From: an uncultured Bacteroidales bacterium | GTDB lineage: Bacteria > Bacteroidota > Bacteroidia > Bacteroidales > Paludibacteraceae | Assembly: GCA_902780235.1 (NCBI GenBank) | Contig: CACZEL010000011.1 | Coordinates: 62,001-126,000, forward strand | Direction of reading: 5' to 3' | Length of the DNA stretch: 64,000 nucleotides | Shown: piece by piece, positions 33,821-41,028 of the stretch | Layout of the letters: each line of letters starts with the position of its first letter | How positions within the stretch are numbered: position 1 is the stretch's first letter | Program-made: the position numbers and the translations under genes | Notes under the pieces: generated by a model | Database searches by the model: none | What the model saw: the letters and a program-made list of their open reading frames with translations, nothing else | What the model was told of the DNA's origin: nothing

Positions 33821-34690
33821 TTTTTCGAAGGAGTGTATCTTCGTCATCCCTACATACGCCAATAGGATGAGATTCATCATTAGAGCATAGATGATAGCGG
33901 GAATGGCGATGATCTCGTTGTTGAAGATCAACGGGCTGCAAGCGATCGTGATGGCTTGCGCGGCATTCTGCATACCGATCTCAATGACGAGCGTGCGCCG
34001 TTCTTTGGTGGTCAGTCGGAGAAGCCAGGCAAGCAAGGCTCCGCAGCCGGTTGTGGCCAAGATGAGAAGGGTCATGGTCAGACCCAGCGAGGTGAACTCA
34101 TTGACTATCGTCTGCTTGTGTTGGAAGAAAAAGACCGTCACCAACAGGATGAGCGCCGGCATGGCGATGCGTTTGAGCACGTTGTGGATCTTCGCAGCCG
34201 TTTGTTCACGGAAGATATTGACAATGAAGCCGATAGAGATCGGCACGACCATCAGCACGATATTCTGTATCAACAGATTGCCAATAGGTAACTGAATGTC
34301 AGTTGCCTCTCCTACGCTCGCCGTCACCCACGCCATGATGAGCGGAAGGGTGAAGAGGGTGATGATACTGCTGCACGCGGTGAGCGTCACCGACAGCGCC
34401 ACATCGCCTTTGGCGAGCATCGAGAAGACGTTGCTCGAACTTCCGCCCGGACTACATGCGACCAACATGATTCCTATAATGAATAAAGGTGAAAGGTGAA
34501 AGTTGAAAGGTGAAAGGACTTGGATGATCGCCCAAGCAATCAGCGGCAATAAAATGATCTGGCCCACCAATCCCACGATCACCGGTTTCGGACGTTGTGC
34601 AATCAGTTTGAAGTCCTGTGGCTTGAGCGTGAGCCCCAAGTCAAACATCAGCAACGTCAGTATCGGCAGAACAATAAATATCGCGTTCAT
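33818..34690 (-). CDS. Bile acid:sodium symporter (BASS) family transporter
   Basis: 290 residues with nine to ten hydrophobic segments. Family motifs: MFDLGLTLKPQDF near residue 15, the unwound-helix motif ACSPGGSSSNVFSMLAKGD near 78, and EIGMQNAAQAITIA near 236. It imports organic anions with sodium across the cytoplasmic membrane; the substrate is not predictable. Near residue 60 the loop LSPFNFHLSPLF is encoded by a heptanucleotide array (34485-34517), inserted in a loop between helices. Frame is kept. Confidence 0.9.
   Translation of the reverse strand: MNAIFIVLPILTLLMFDLGLTLKPQDFKLIAQRPKPVIVGLVGQIILLPLIAWAIIQVLSPFNFHLSPLFIIGIMLVACSPGGSSSNVFSMLAKGDVALSVTLTACSSIITLFTLPLIMAWVTASVGEATDIQLPIGNLLIQNIVLMVVPISIGFIVNIFREQTAAKIHNVLKRIAMPALILLVTVFFFQHKQTIVNEFTSLGLTMTLLILATTGCGALLAWLLRLTTKERRTLVIEIGMQNAAQAITIACSPLIFNNEIIAIPAIIYALMMNLILLAYVGMTKIHSFEK
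34485..34517. repeat. Heptanucleotide array AAAGGTG, nearly five units (coding)
   Basis: Units AAAGGTG, AAAGGTG, AAAGTTG, AAAGGTG and a partial unit, inside the BASS transporter gene. Same unit family as at 9261-9293. Confidence 0.85.
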
Positions 34691-34697
34691 ACGAATC

Positions 34698-34853
34698 TTA
34701 CTCGTTCTTATTCAGAATGATCAGGGCACCAATGACGCCGGGGACCCAACCCAGAAGGGTGAGGATGAAGATGATCAGGAAAGAACCGCAACCGCGATCC
34801 ACTACCGCCAAGGGCGGGAAAATAACAGCTAATATAACACGTAATAAGGACAT
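34698..34853 (-). CDS. YqaE/Pmp3 family membrane peptide
   Basis: A 51-residue gene found by hand translation. The sequence MSLLRVILAVIFPPLAVV-DRGCGSFLIIFILTLLG with WVPGVIGAL shows the Pmp3/YqaE pattern: two hydrophobic helices separated by the conserved PPLAV...GCGS step. Small proteins of this family influence membrane potential and stress tolerance. It lies 8 bp upstream of the BASS gene and 12 bp downstream of the DUF1963-like gene, on the same strand. Confidence 0.85.
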   Translation of the reverse strand: MSLLRVILAVIFPPLAVVDRGCGSFLIIFILTLLGWVPGVIGALIILNKNE

Positions 34854-34865
34854 GATTTTTATTAT

Positions 34866-35405
34866 TTAGAAGGAATATAATGCACATTTGACCCGATCAA
34901 AGCGACGGGCTTCGAGATCTTCGGGCTTGATCATGAAAAACAACATCCCGCAGTCGTAAAAACGCAGTCCGAGCGGTTCGCACTCATCCAGTTCGAGCAG
35001 CACCTGATAGCCCGGAAAATCGCCTTCGATCTCATCGTAATAGCAATGCGGATGGCATAGCACGCAGGACTCCTCGCCTCTTTTAGCCGGTTCGTCCATC
35101 CCCTGTGCAGCCGGTACGGCGGGTTGACCGTTCTCATCCAGCACCTCATGCTCATGCAGGTTCTCACGAGTAGGAGAGTAGAGCACCTTGTAATACGCTT
35201 CGTCCCATTCGCCCAGATGCCCGCCGAAAGCCTCCAAGTCACCGAAGAAATAGTCGAGGTCGGCGAAGACATAGACCATCCCTTTGCCCAAATGGAATTG
35301 GCAAACGAGGTGCATGGGGTTGTCATCCACCGTATAAGGGTACTCGAAGCCTTCCGGCAGCGCCGCGTAACCCCACCAATGCGCGTCAGAGAGTTTATTC
35401 GACAT
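34866..35405 (-). CDS. DUF1963 (YwqG)-like protein
   Basis: 179 residues, acidic. HWWGYAALPEGFEYPY and NPMHLVCQFHLGKGMVYVFAD correspond to the GG.P.LP...WP ...P..FLAQ...G.L.FF pattern of DUF1963 proteins, and the end ends LFFMIKPEDLEARRFDRV as in that family. Two Cys-rich positions (CVLCHPHC) could bind metal. The ATG at 35405 overlaps the stop of the out-of-frame tail of the pectate lyase gene, the usual sign of an operon. Function unknown. Confidence 0.7.
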   Translation of the reverse strand: MSNKLSDAHWWGYAALPEGFEYPYTVDDNPMHLVCQFHLGKGMVYVFADLDYFFGDLEAFGGHLGEWDEAYYKVLYSPTRENLHEHEVLDENGQPAVPAAQGMDEPAKRGEESCVLCHPHCYYDEIEGDFPGYQVLLELDECEPLGLRFYDCGMLFFMIKPEDLEARRFDRVKCALYSF

Positions 35406-35451
35406 GATGCCCTAAGAGGTTAAAGAGTTGGTTCTCCCGCCGGATCAGCAC
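35395..35451 (-). pseudogene. Out-of-frame C-terminal tail of the pectate lyase
   Basis: One base out of frame from the end of the lyase frame, the minus strand reads VLIRRENQLFNLLGHHVE and a TAA that overlaps the next gene's ATG. A Lys directly before it (AAG GTG) would give KVLIRRENQLFNLLGHHVE, close to the C-terminal tail of the EEP nuclease at 53785 (KVLINGVIYF...RYDLFG). A single missing G in AAG(G)TG restores the frame. The premature TGA is at 35445. Confidence 0.75.
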
Positions 35452-36521
35452 TTGTCCGTCACCGGTTCGGGACCGGGATCGTCCCCGCCGTTGCATGCCG
35501 ACGAGACCTCGGCGGTGTTGGTGACGGTCAGTGTGGCTCCGGCTCCGCAGGAAGCGTTCGTGACGTAACTCTTGGCTGTGGCAGGAGTAAGCTGATCGTA
35601 GGTGTAGTCAGGCGCATCCACGGGTGTCGAAGAGTTAGCCGGCAGGTTGCCTGAGCAGTTGACGAAAGTGCAGTAGTTGGTGCTGGTATTGAACGGACTC
35701 CAGATCTTAGAAGGACTATTGGCTTTTCCTTCAAAAGTGCATCCTTCGAAATAGCAGGAGGCATTCTCCGGACCGACATAATAGTCTGCTACCGAACTAT
35801 TCCAATAGCAGTTCAGATAATGGATCAGACAGTTACGGCAACGCGCCATACGCTGTTTGCAGCCCTCGTCCCACCAGCAGAAACCGTAGGTGATGTTATA
35901 GGTCTGATCAGCCGGTTTGTCGGAACTACCGGATCCGACGAGGTTCGAGAAACGATGGTCATTGGCGCCGCCCGAACCACCTGCTTTGGGCTCTTTGAGA
36001 TAGCGGAAACGGCACCACGTAACGGTGATATTGTCCGATTTACCTTTGATATCAAAATTACCGTCGCAACCGTCCTGAAAATCACAGTGATCGACCCACA
36101 CGTTTGTGGCCTTGTCCAGACAGAGCAGGTCCCAGCCGTCGCAGTCATACGCACCCGGACCGACAAGAGTCAGGTTGCGCAGCAGAAGGTTATTGCCCTT
36201 GAGGTACAGAATACCCGATTCGGTGGCATTCTGTTTGTTGGAAATCAGTTTCTTACCCGGCAAAGCCAGGATGGTCAAATTGTCCTTGTCCGTACTGATA
36301 TGATTGGTGACAATGATGTCCTGCGTGATGATGATGACGCTGTTCTTGGTGTTCAGCGCCGTAGCCAACTGACTCTCATTCGTTACCAAAGTCGGTGCGG
36401 CACTGCCGCCGGTGACATTGCCCGCGTAGCCCCACGAAGAGGGTGCGCAGTAATCGACTGCGAGCATCGGAAGACAGAGTACAGAATACAGAATACAGAT
36501 AAACCAGAACCGTTTCATCAT
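35445..36521 (-). CDS. PL1 family pectate lyase, tail frameshifted
   Basis: 358 residues as read. Signal peptide MMKRFWFICILYSVLCLPMLA is encoded partly by a heptanucleotide array (36474-36501). The catalytic domain has the PL1 signs: WVDHCDFQDGCDGNFDIKGKSD region (Ca-binding Asp residues) near 145, VTWCRF, and QRMARCRNCLIHYLNCYW near 232 containing the catalytic Arg region. The C-terminal GGDDPGPEPVTDKC is a linker that should lead to a short sorting tail, but TGA ends the frame (see 35395-35451). It degrades pectin outside the cell; loss of the tail may change secretion. Whether this is real or an assembly error cannot be told here. Confidence 0.85.
   Translation of the reverse strand: MMKRFWFICILYSVLCLPMLAVDYCAPSSWGYAGNVTGGSAAPTLVTNESQLATALNTKNSVIIITQDIIVTNHISTDKDNLTILALPGKKLISNKQNATESGILYLKGNNLLLRNLTLVGPGAYDCDGWDLLCLDKATNVWVDHCDFQDGCDGNFDIKGKSDNITVTWCRFRYLKEPKAGGSGGANDHRFSNLVGSGSSDKPADQTYNITYGFCWWDEGCKQRMARCRNCLIHYLNCYWNSSVADYYVGPENASCYFEGCTFEGKANSPSKIWSPFNTSTNYCTFVNCSGNLPANSSTPVDAPDYTYDQLTPATAKSYVTNASCGAGATLTVTNTAEVSSACNGGDDPGPEPVTDKC
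36474..36501. repeat. Heptanucleotide array ACAGAAT x4 (coding signal peptide)
   Basis: Units ACAGAGT, ACAGAAT, ACAGAAT, ACAGATA. Minus strand codes for the ICILYSVLCL core of the pectate lyase signal peptide. Confidence 0.85.
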
Positions 36522-36553
36522 TCTTAATTTTTAATTCATAATTTTTAATTTAA
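36521..36553. repeat. A+T-rich octanucleotide-like array
   Basis: TTAATTTT / TAATTCAT / AATTTTTAATT pattern between the lyase start and the ybeY stop. Similar AATTTTTAATTC-like words are frequent in the window. Confidence 0.55.
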
Positions 36554-36968
36554 GTAGAGCCCGCTCTTCTTTTTCGGTCATCTCGGCTTTGGTCTCGGGC
36601 GTCTTGTCCCCTTGACCGGTGAGGTGCAGTACGCCGTGGATGAGAATTCGATGTAACTCGTGCTCAAAAGACGTACCGACCATCTCGGCATTCGACCGTA
36701 CTGTGTCCAGCGAGATGAAGATATCGCCGTTCAGCGTCGAAGCCGTCGTATAATCGAAGGTGATGACATCCGTGTAATAGTCATGCCCGAGGAACTCACG
36801 GTTCACCTCCAACTCCCGCTCGTCGGAGCAGAAGATGTATTGTATGTTTCCCACCGCAAAACCGTACTCAGCCGCTACGGCGCGTATCCATTTGCCTATC
36901 TTGCGCTCATCCAGCGCAGGCATCTCGGTATCATCTGCAACAAATCTAATCATAACGTTTTTATGCAA
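36531..36968 (-). CDS. ybeY: rRNA maturation RNase YbeY
   Basis: 145 residues. Metal-binding signature HGVLHLTGQGD near 113 (His, His, Asp of the zinc site), preceded by EFLGHDYYTDVITFDY. Needed for 16S rRNA 3' maturation in other bacteria. The start at 36968 (MHKNVMIRF) is a possibility; MIRFVADD at 36953 is equally likely. It is 10 bp upstream of the pectate lyase start on the same strand. Confidence 0.93.
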   Translation of the reverse strand: MHKNVMIRFVADDTEMPALDERKIGKWIRAVAAEYGFAVGNIQYIFCSDERELEVNREFLGHDYYTDVITFDYTTASTLNGDIFISLDTVRSNAEMVGTSFEHELHRILIHGVLHLTGQGDKTPETKAEMTEKEERALLKLKIMN

Positions 36969-37017
36969 TAAAAACCATTTTAACCTATTAACGTGACGAA
37001 GTCACCATTTTAACGTG

Positions 37018-38250
37018 CTAACTGAAAAAGATCGGTGCTAAAGCGAATGCGGCAACAGCGCCCGCCAAGTCGGCTAAGAGGCAACATACGACCGCGTGAC
37101 CCGTATCTTTGATATTTACACTTCCGAAATAGACCGCCAGCACGTAGAACGTGGTGTCCGTCGTGCCTTGCAGGATACAGCAGAGTCGTCCGACGAGGCT
37201 GTCTGCCCCATGCGTGGTCATCGCTTCGAGCATCAGTCCGCGTGCTCCACCGCCGCTAAGCGGTTTCATGAGCGCCGTAGGTACAGCTCCCGCCAGATCC
37301 GGATTAATGCCGCAGGCGGCAAAGCACCAAGCTATACCTTGCTCCAGCAGACCCATCGCTCCCGAAGCGCGGAACATACCTACCGCCACAAGGATCGCGA
37401 TGAGGTAGGGGATGATACCGATCGCCGTTTGGAAACCGCCTTTGGCACCATCGATGAACGCGTCATAGACATTGATATGCTTGCTCATCGCCTGGATCAC
37501 AAACCAGCAGATCACGCCTAACAGCAAGATCGCTGCCACCGCAGCCGACATCACAGACAAAGCGTGCGGACTCAGTAAGGTTGCGCCCCAAACGAGCAAA
37601 CCTACCAAAGCCGTCAAGCCCACCAACGTACCGATGACCACCGGATCCTTGAGGGTAATCTTCTGCGCCACACAGACGCAGAGCAGACCTACTAAAGTGG
37701 CTACATAAGTAGCAATCAAGATCGGCAGGAAGACATCCGCAGGATTCGCCGCACCCAACTGCGCGCGGTACGCCATGATGGTCGTAGGGATCAGCGTCAG
37801 TCCGCTCGCACCCAAAACCACGAACATGATCATCGCATTGGACGCTTTGGTCTTGTCTTGGTTCAACTCCTGCAGTTCACCCATCGCTTTGAGACCCATC
37901 GGCGTTGCCGCATTGTCCAGCCCTAACATGTTCGCCGCGAAATTCATCAGCATCGATCCATAGACAGGGTGACCCTTCGGAATCTCCGGAAAAATTCTGC
38001 TGAAGAACGGATTGATAGCCTTGCCCAGCGTATTAACCGCACCGGCTTTCTCTCCGATCTTCATGATACCCATCCATAATGAGAGGACACCCGTCAGACC
38101 CAACGAGAGTTCGAAACCCGTCTTGGCATTGTCAAACGTGGAATTGAGAATCGCGGAGAAGATATCCACGTTTCCATAACAAATCGCCTGCACCAAACCC
38201 ATCAAAACGGCAAGCAAAATGAGCGAAATCCAAATATAATTTAAAATCAT
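37018..38250 (-). CDS. SpmA-SpmB fusion (nucleoside-recognition/Gate domains)
   Basis: 410 residues, polytopic. Two Gate domains can be seen, the SpmA-like half around residues 45-150 (GLTGVLSLWMGIMKIGEKAG, NMLGLDNAATPMGLKAM) and the SpmB-like half around 265-395 (DGAKGGFQTAIGIIPYLIAILVAVGMFR, LMKPLSGGGARGL, DTTFYVLAVYFGSV). In spore formers these are separate proteins; Bacteroidota usually have a fusion of unknown transport role. It has a promoter at 38255-38285 and starts close to its transcript start. Confidence 0.88.
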   Translation of the reverse strand: MILNYIWISLILLAVLMGLVQAICYGNVDIFSAILNSTFDNAKTGFELSLGLTGVLSLWMGIMKIGEKAGAVNTLGKAINPFFSRIFPEIPKGHPVYGSMLMNFAANMLGLDNAATPMGLKAMGELQELNQDKTKASNAMIMFVVLGASGLTLIPTTIMAYRAQLGAANPADVFLPILIATYVATLVGLLCVCVAQKITLKDPVVIGTLVGLTALVGLLVWGATLLSPHALSVMSAAVAAILLLGVICWFVIQAMSKHINVYDAFIDGAKGGFQTAIGIIPYLIAILVAVGMFRASGAMGLLEQGIAWCFAACGINPDLAGAVPTALMKPLSGGGARGLMLEAMTTHGADSLVGRLCCILQGTTDTTFYVLAVYFGSVNIKDTGHAVVCCLLADLAGAVAAFALAPIFFS

Positions 38251-38254
38251 GGCG

Positions 38255-38285
38255 CAAAATTACACTTTTTTTTGCACATATGCAA
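38255..38285 (-). promoter_or_regulatory. Promoter of the SpmA-SpmB fusion gene
   Basis: Minus strand TTG at 38285-38283 (TTGCATATGTG), 20 bp spacer, TAATTTTG at 38262-38255. The ATG at 38250 lies right behind it (nearly leaderless). Confidence 0.85.
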
Positions 38286-38302
38286 GAATTTTTGTAATTT
38301 TG
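38272..38302 (+). promoter_or_regulatory. Divergent promoter of the methyltransferase gene
   Basis: TTG at 38272-38274 (TTGCACATATG), 20 bp spacer, TAATTTTG at 38295-38302. Its -33 box and that of the minus promoter share the near-palindrome TTGCACATATGCAA (38272-38285). The ATG at 38311 follows after 8 bp. Confidence 0.85.
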
Positions 38303-38310
38303 CAGCCCAA

Positions 38311-39144
38311 ATGAGCAAAATTCATCAAATAGGCACCTATATCCGTCATTGTCTGACGGCCTGGAATACCACCGGTGAGGGCATTCATTCGCCCTATCTC
38401 TTTGCGATCGTGCGCCTCATCATGCGTGATGAGAACAGTTATTACTGTTTCGCGGATATCGAGCGCCGCAGAGAGATGCTTCTGGCTTGTGAGGACACGC
38501 TGGATGTCGTCGATTTCGGTTCCCAAGGTTCGCCCGAAGGGACTCATGTCTCTCGTCGGGTATGCGATATCGCCAAGAACCATCTGGAGCGGCCGAAGGT
38601 GGCACAACTGCTCTTTCGATTGGTGCTTTTTATGCAGCAGAACGAGAAAAGACCATTACAAATCATGGAGTTAGGTACGTCGTTAGGTATCACGACTTCT
38701 TATCTCGCCGCGGCTGACAGCAGGAATAATGTGGTGACTTTCGAAGGCAGTGAAGCGGTTCTGCATGTCGCCCAAGGCATATGGAAAACGCTCAAACTGG
38801 AGAATATCGAGTGGCAGCAAGGCAATATAGATGACACCTTATTATATTATATATATAGTAAACAAACGACAAACGACAAACGACAAACGACAATCGATAT
38901 TGCCTATATCGATGCCAACCATACCTATGAAGCTACCAAACGCTACACGGATTACCTGTTGCCGTTGATCAGCACCAACGGTATGCTCGTTCTCGATGAT
39001 ATTCATTACTCGGAAGAGATGGAGCGCGCATGGAACGAACTGAAAGCCGATGAACGGGTGACAACGACCATGGACCTGTACCATATAGGCATCGCGTTTA
39101 TTAACCCTTGCTTCCTCAAAAGACATTATAGAATACGCATATGA
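38311..39144 (+). CDS. Class I SAM-dependent methyltransferase (O-methyltransferase-like)
   Basis: 277 residues from MSKIHQIGTYIRH. SAM motif I is IMELGTSLGITTSYLA near 126, strand 2 ends NNVVTFEGSE, strand 4 IDIAYIDANHTYEAT near 201 and strand 5 GMLVLDDIHY near 227, an arrangement seen in MT24/O-methyltransferase-like enzymes. The segment SKQTTNDKRQTT just before strand 4 is encoded by a heptanucleotide array (38864-38897), presumably a surface loop. The gene overlaps the next by 4 bp. Substrate unknown. Confidence 0.8.
   Translation: MSKIHQIGTYIRHCLTAWNTTGEGIHSPYLFAIVRLIMRDENSYYCFADIERRREMLLACEDTLDVVDFGSQGSPEGTHVSRRVCDIAKNHLERPKVAQLLFRLVLFMQQNEKRPLQIMELGTSLGITTSYLAAADSRNNVVTFEGSEAVLHVAQGIWKTLKLENIEWQQGNIDDTLLYYIYSKQTTNDKRQTTIDIAYIDANHTYEATKRYTDYLLPLISTNGMLVLDDIHYSEEMERAWNELKADERVTTTMDLYHIGIAFINPCFLKRHYRIRI
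38864..38897. repeat. Heptanucleotide array AAACGAC x4 plus variant (coding)
   Basis: Four exact AAACGAC units then AATCGAT, inside the methyltransferase gene; codes for a loop rich in Thr, Asn, Asp and Lys. Confidence 0.9.
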
Positions 39145-39674
39145 TTTACACAAAAACTGGTGACAAAGGGACGACCTCGCTGGCTAACGGTGAGCGTGTG
39201 CCTAAGACCGACGTACGTATTGAAGCGTATGGCACGGTGGATGAACTGAATAGTTGGTTCGGACTCTTACGATCCGGTATATCAGCTAACGGCCAACAGC
39301 CAACAGCTAACAGCCAATTGGAATGGATTCAGCATCGTCTGTTCAATCTGGGAGCGGCACTGAGTGAAGCACCGGGTGAGTGGATCACCGATCAGGATGT
39401 TCTGCAACTCGAGCATTGGATAGATGCCATGCAAGCAGTCCTGCCGAGGCAAAAAGGATTTCTCCTTCCGGCCGGTAGTGAAACTGTCTGCCGATGCCAT
39501 GTTTGCCGCACCGTTTGCCGTCGAGCAGAGCGACAAATGATCCTCGCCAAGGCTGACGAAGTGTACCTCCGCTTCATGAACCGACTCAGTGACTATTGTT
39601 TCGTCTTGTCACGTTGGATTGCTGTCGTGCAAAACGAGCAAGAAAGTGAGTGGAAGAAGGACTTTTTTGTGTAA
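39141..39674 (+). CDS. PduO-type cob(I)alamin adenosyltransferase
   Basis: 177 residues. N-terminal TGDKGTTSLANGERVPKTD and YGTVDELNSWFGLLR are the ATP-binding signature of PduO-type corrinoid adenosyltransferases; CRRAERQM near 127 and RLSDYCFVLSRW near 147 supply the helix that holds the conserved Arg. It makes adenosylcobalamin. The loop after residue 46 (SANGQQPTANSQ) is encoded by a five-unit heptanucleotide array (39285-39319). The start overlaps the methyltransferase stop by 4 bp. Confidence 0.93.
   Translation: MIYTKTGDKGTTSLANGERVPKTDVRIEAYGTVDELNSWFGLLRSGISANGQQPTANSQLEWIQHRLFNLGAALSEAPGEWITDQDVLQLEHWIDAMQAVLPRQKGFLLPAGSETVCRCHVCRTVCRRAERQMILAKADEVYLRFMNRLSDYCFVLSRWIAVVQNEQESEWKKDFFV
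39285..39319. repeat. Heptanucleotide array GCTAACG/GCCAACA x5 (coding)
   Basis: Units GCTAACG, GCCAACA, GCCAACA, GCTAACA, GCCAATT inside the adenosyltransferase gene. Same family as 11931-11965 and 51261-51290. Confidence 0.9.
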
Positions 39675-39740
39675 AAATTGACGAAATAGTAACAAAATGT
39701 GTAAAAAATGCCGAAAATTGTAAATAAAACGAAAAATTAT

Positions 39741-39771
39741 TTGCATGTGTCGGATATTTTTAGTACTTTTG
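39741..39771 (+). promoter_or_regulatory. Promoter of the DUF2795-porPKLMN operon
   Basis: TTG at 39741-39743 (TTGCATGTGTC), 20 bp spacer, TACTTTTG at 39764-39771. About 72 nt leader to the ATG at 39850. No other shared-type promoter is visible before 52.6 kb on the plus strand. Confidence 0.85.
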
Positions 39772-39849
39772 CACGTTTTTTTACAAAAACATGCCCGTAA
39801 GGGTATGCGTTGAAAGTTAAAATAAGAACGAAAAAGAAACAAAATCGGT

Positions 39850-40077
39850 ATGTATTGGACACTGGAATTGGCATCAAAATTGGATGACGCACCTTGGCCT
39901 GCGACGAAAGACGAATTGTTGGACTATGCCAACCGCATTGGAGTTCCTGCAGAGGTTATTGAGAACCTTGAGGAGCTGGAAGACGATGACGAAGAACAAT
40001 ATGAAAGCATTTTGGATATTTGGCCGGAATATCCCACACAAGATGAGGATTTCTTCTTTGATGAAGAAGAGTATTAG
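39850..40077 (+). CDS. DUF2795-type small acidic protein
   Basis: 75 residues. The sequence MYWTLELASKLDDAPWPATKDELLDYA, then GVPAEVIENLEEL and a Glu/Asp-rich tail ending FFFDEEEY is the conserved DUF2795-like protein of Bacteroidota. Its 3' end overlaps the start of porP by 17 bp, so both are translated from one message. Function unknown; the fixed position suggests a link to T9SS expression or simply operon history. Confidence 0.85.
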   Translation: MYWTLELASKLDDAPWPATKDELLDYANRIGVPAEVIENLEELEDDDEEQYESILDIWPEYPTQDEDFFFDEEEY

Positions 40078-41026
40078 CCTTCTGCTCGGTCTGATGGCCG
40101 TAATGACTGCGAGTGCGCAGTTTGATCCGCAGATGGGACAATATATGTACATGGCATCAGCCTATAATCCTGCGGCTGTAGGAGAAGGGGATTTGATGAA
40201 AGTGGCGGGAATGCACCGCATGCAGTACGTGGACATCACGAATGCACCGATGAGTACCTGGTTCAGTTTCGCTTCTCCCTTTCGAATCGCTAAGACAAGC
40301 CACGGCGCAGGAGTGAGGTTCTTGAATGACCGATACGGACTGTTTACCACGCAATCGCTGTATGCACAATACGCTTATCGCCACAAGATCGGGAAAGGAT
40401 ATCTGAGTGTTGGAGTGGATCTGGGGTTTGTGAATGTGGGGTTTAAAGGCGATTCGGTGAACTTGAGTCAGATGGGAGATGATTACCACGACGCGAATGA
40501 CGATGCGATTCCGAGGGGTAGCAAGTCGGGTATGAAATTTGACATGGGAGTCGGACTCTATTACTGGTCAGCCAACTGGTGGGTAGGCGCAAGTTACAGC
40601 CATTTGACCCGACCGCAGATAGACTGGAGTGACGGCACGAGCGGAGTGGAGCAGGTGGTGACCTTGGTGGGAACGATGTATGTGACAGGCGGTTACCGGT
40701 TCCGATTGAAGAATTACCGCGAGTGGGTCTTGACTCCGAGTGCAATGGTAATGAGCGATTTTGTCAGTTGGGACGTAAACATGACGCTCATGTGCGACTA
40801 CAAAGACCGATACCGGTGGGGACTCGGTTACCGCATAGCGGGAAGCGTAAATATATTATTAGGAATAGACATCATCTCCGGCCTGCAATTGGGGTACAGT
40901 TGCGAACTGCCGACCAATAAACTGCTGCTGGAGAGTTATGGAAGTCACGAGATATATCTGGCTTATGGATTTGATATCCTGAAGCCTAAAAGAACGAATA
41001 AATATAAATCAATTCGATACTTGTAA
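40061..41026 (+). CDS. porP: T9SS protein PorP/SprF-type outer-membrane beta-barrel
   Basis: 321 residues from MKKSISLLLGLMAVMTASA, a signal peptide. FDPQMGQYMYMASAYNPAAVG is the PorP/SprF N-terminal motif, and repeated beta strands with alternating aromatic residues (GVDLGFVNVGFKGDSVNL, GLYYWSANWWVGASYSHL, GYRFRLKNYREWVLTPSAMV) end in LAYGFDI. PorP family proteins are outer-membrane components associated with the T9SS PorK-PorN ring. The start overlaps the DUF2795 gene; the longer frame from 39884 runs through that gene and was rejected. Confidence 0.9.
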   Translation: MKKSISLLLGLMAVMTASAQFDPQMGQYMYMASAYNPAAVGEGDLMKVAGMHRMQYVDITNAPMSTWFSFASPFRIAKTSHGAGVRFLNDRYGLFTTQSLYAQYAYRHKIGKGYLSVGVDLGFVNVGFKGDSVNLSQMGDDYHDANDDAIPRGSKSGMKFDMGVGLYYWSANWWVGASYSHLTRPQIDWSDGTSGVEQVVTLVGTMYVTGGYRFRLKNYREWVLTPSAMVMSDFVSWDVNMTLMCDYKDRYRWGLGYRIAGSVNILLGIDIISGLQLGYSCELPTNKLLLESYGSHEIYLAYGFDILKPKRTNKYKSIRYL

Positions 41027-41028
41027 GT

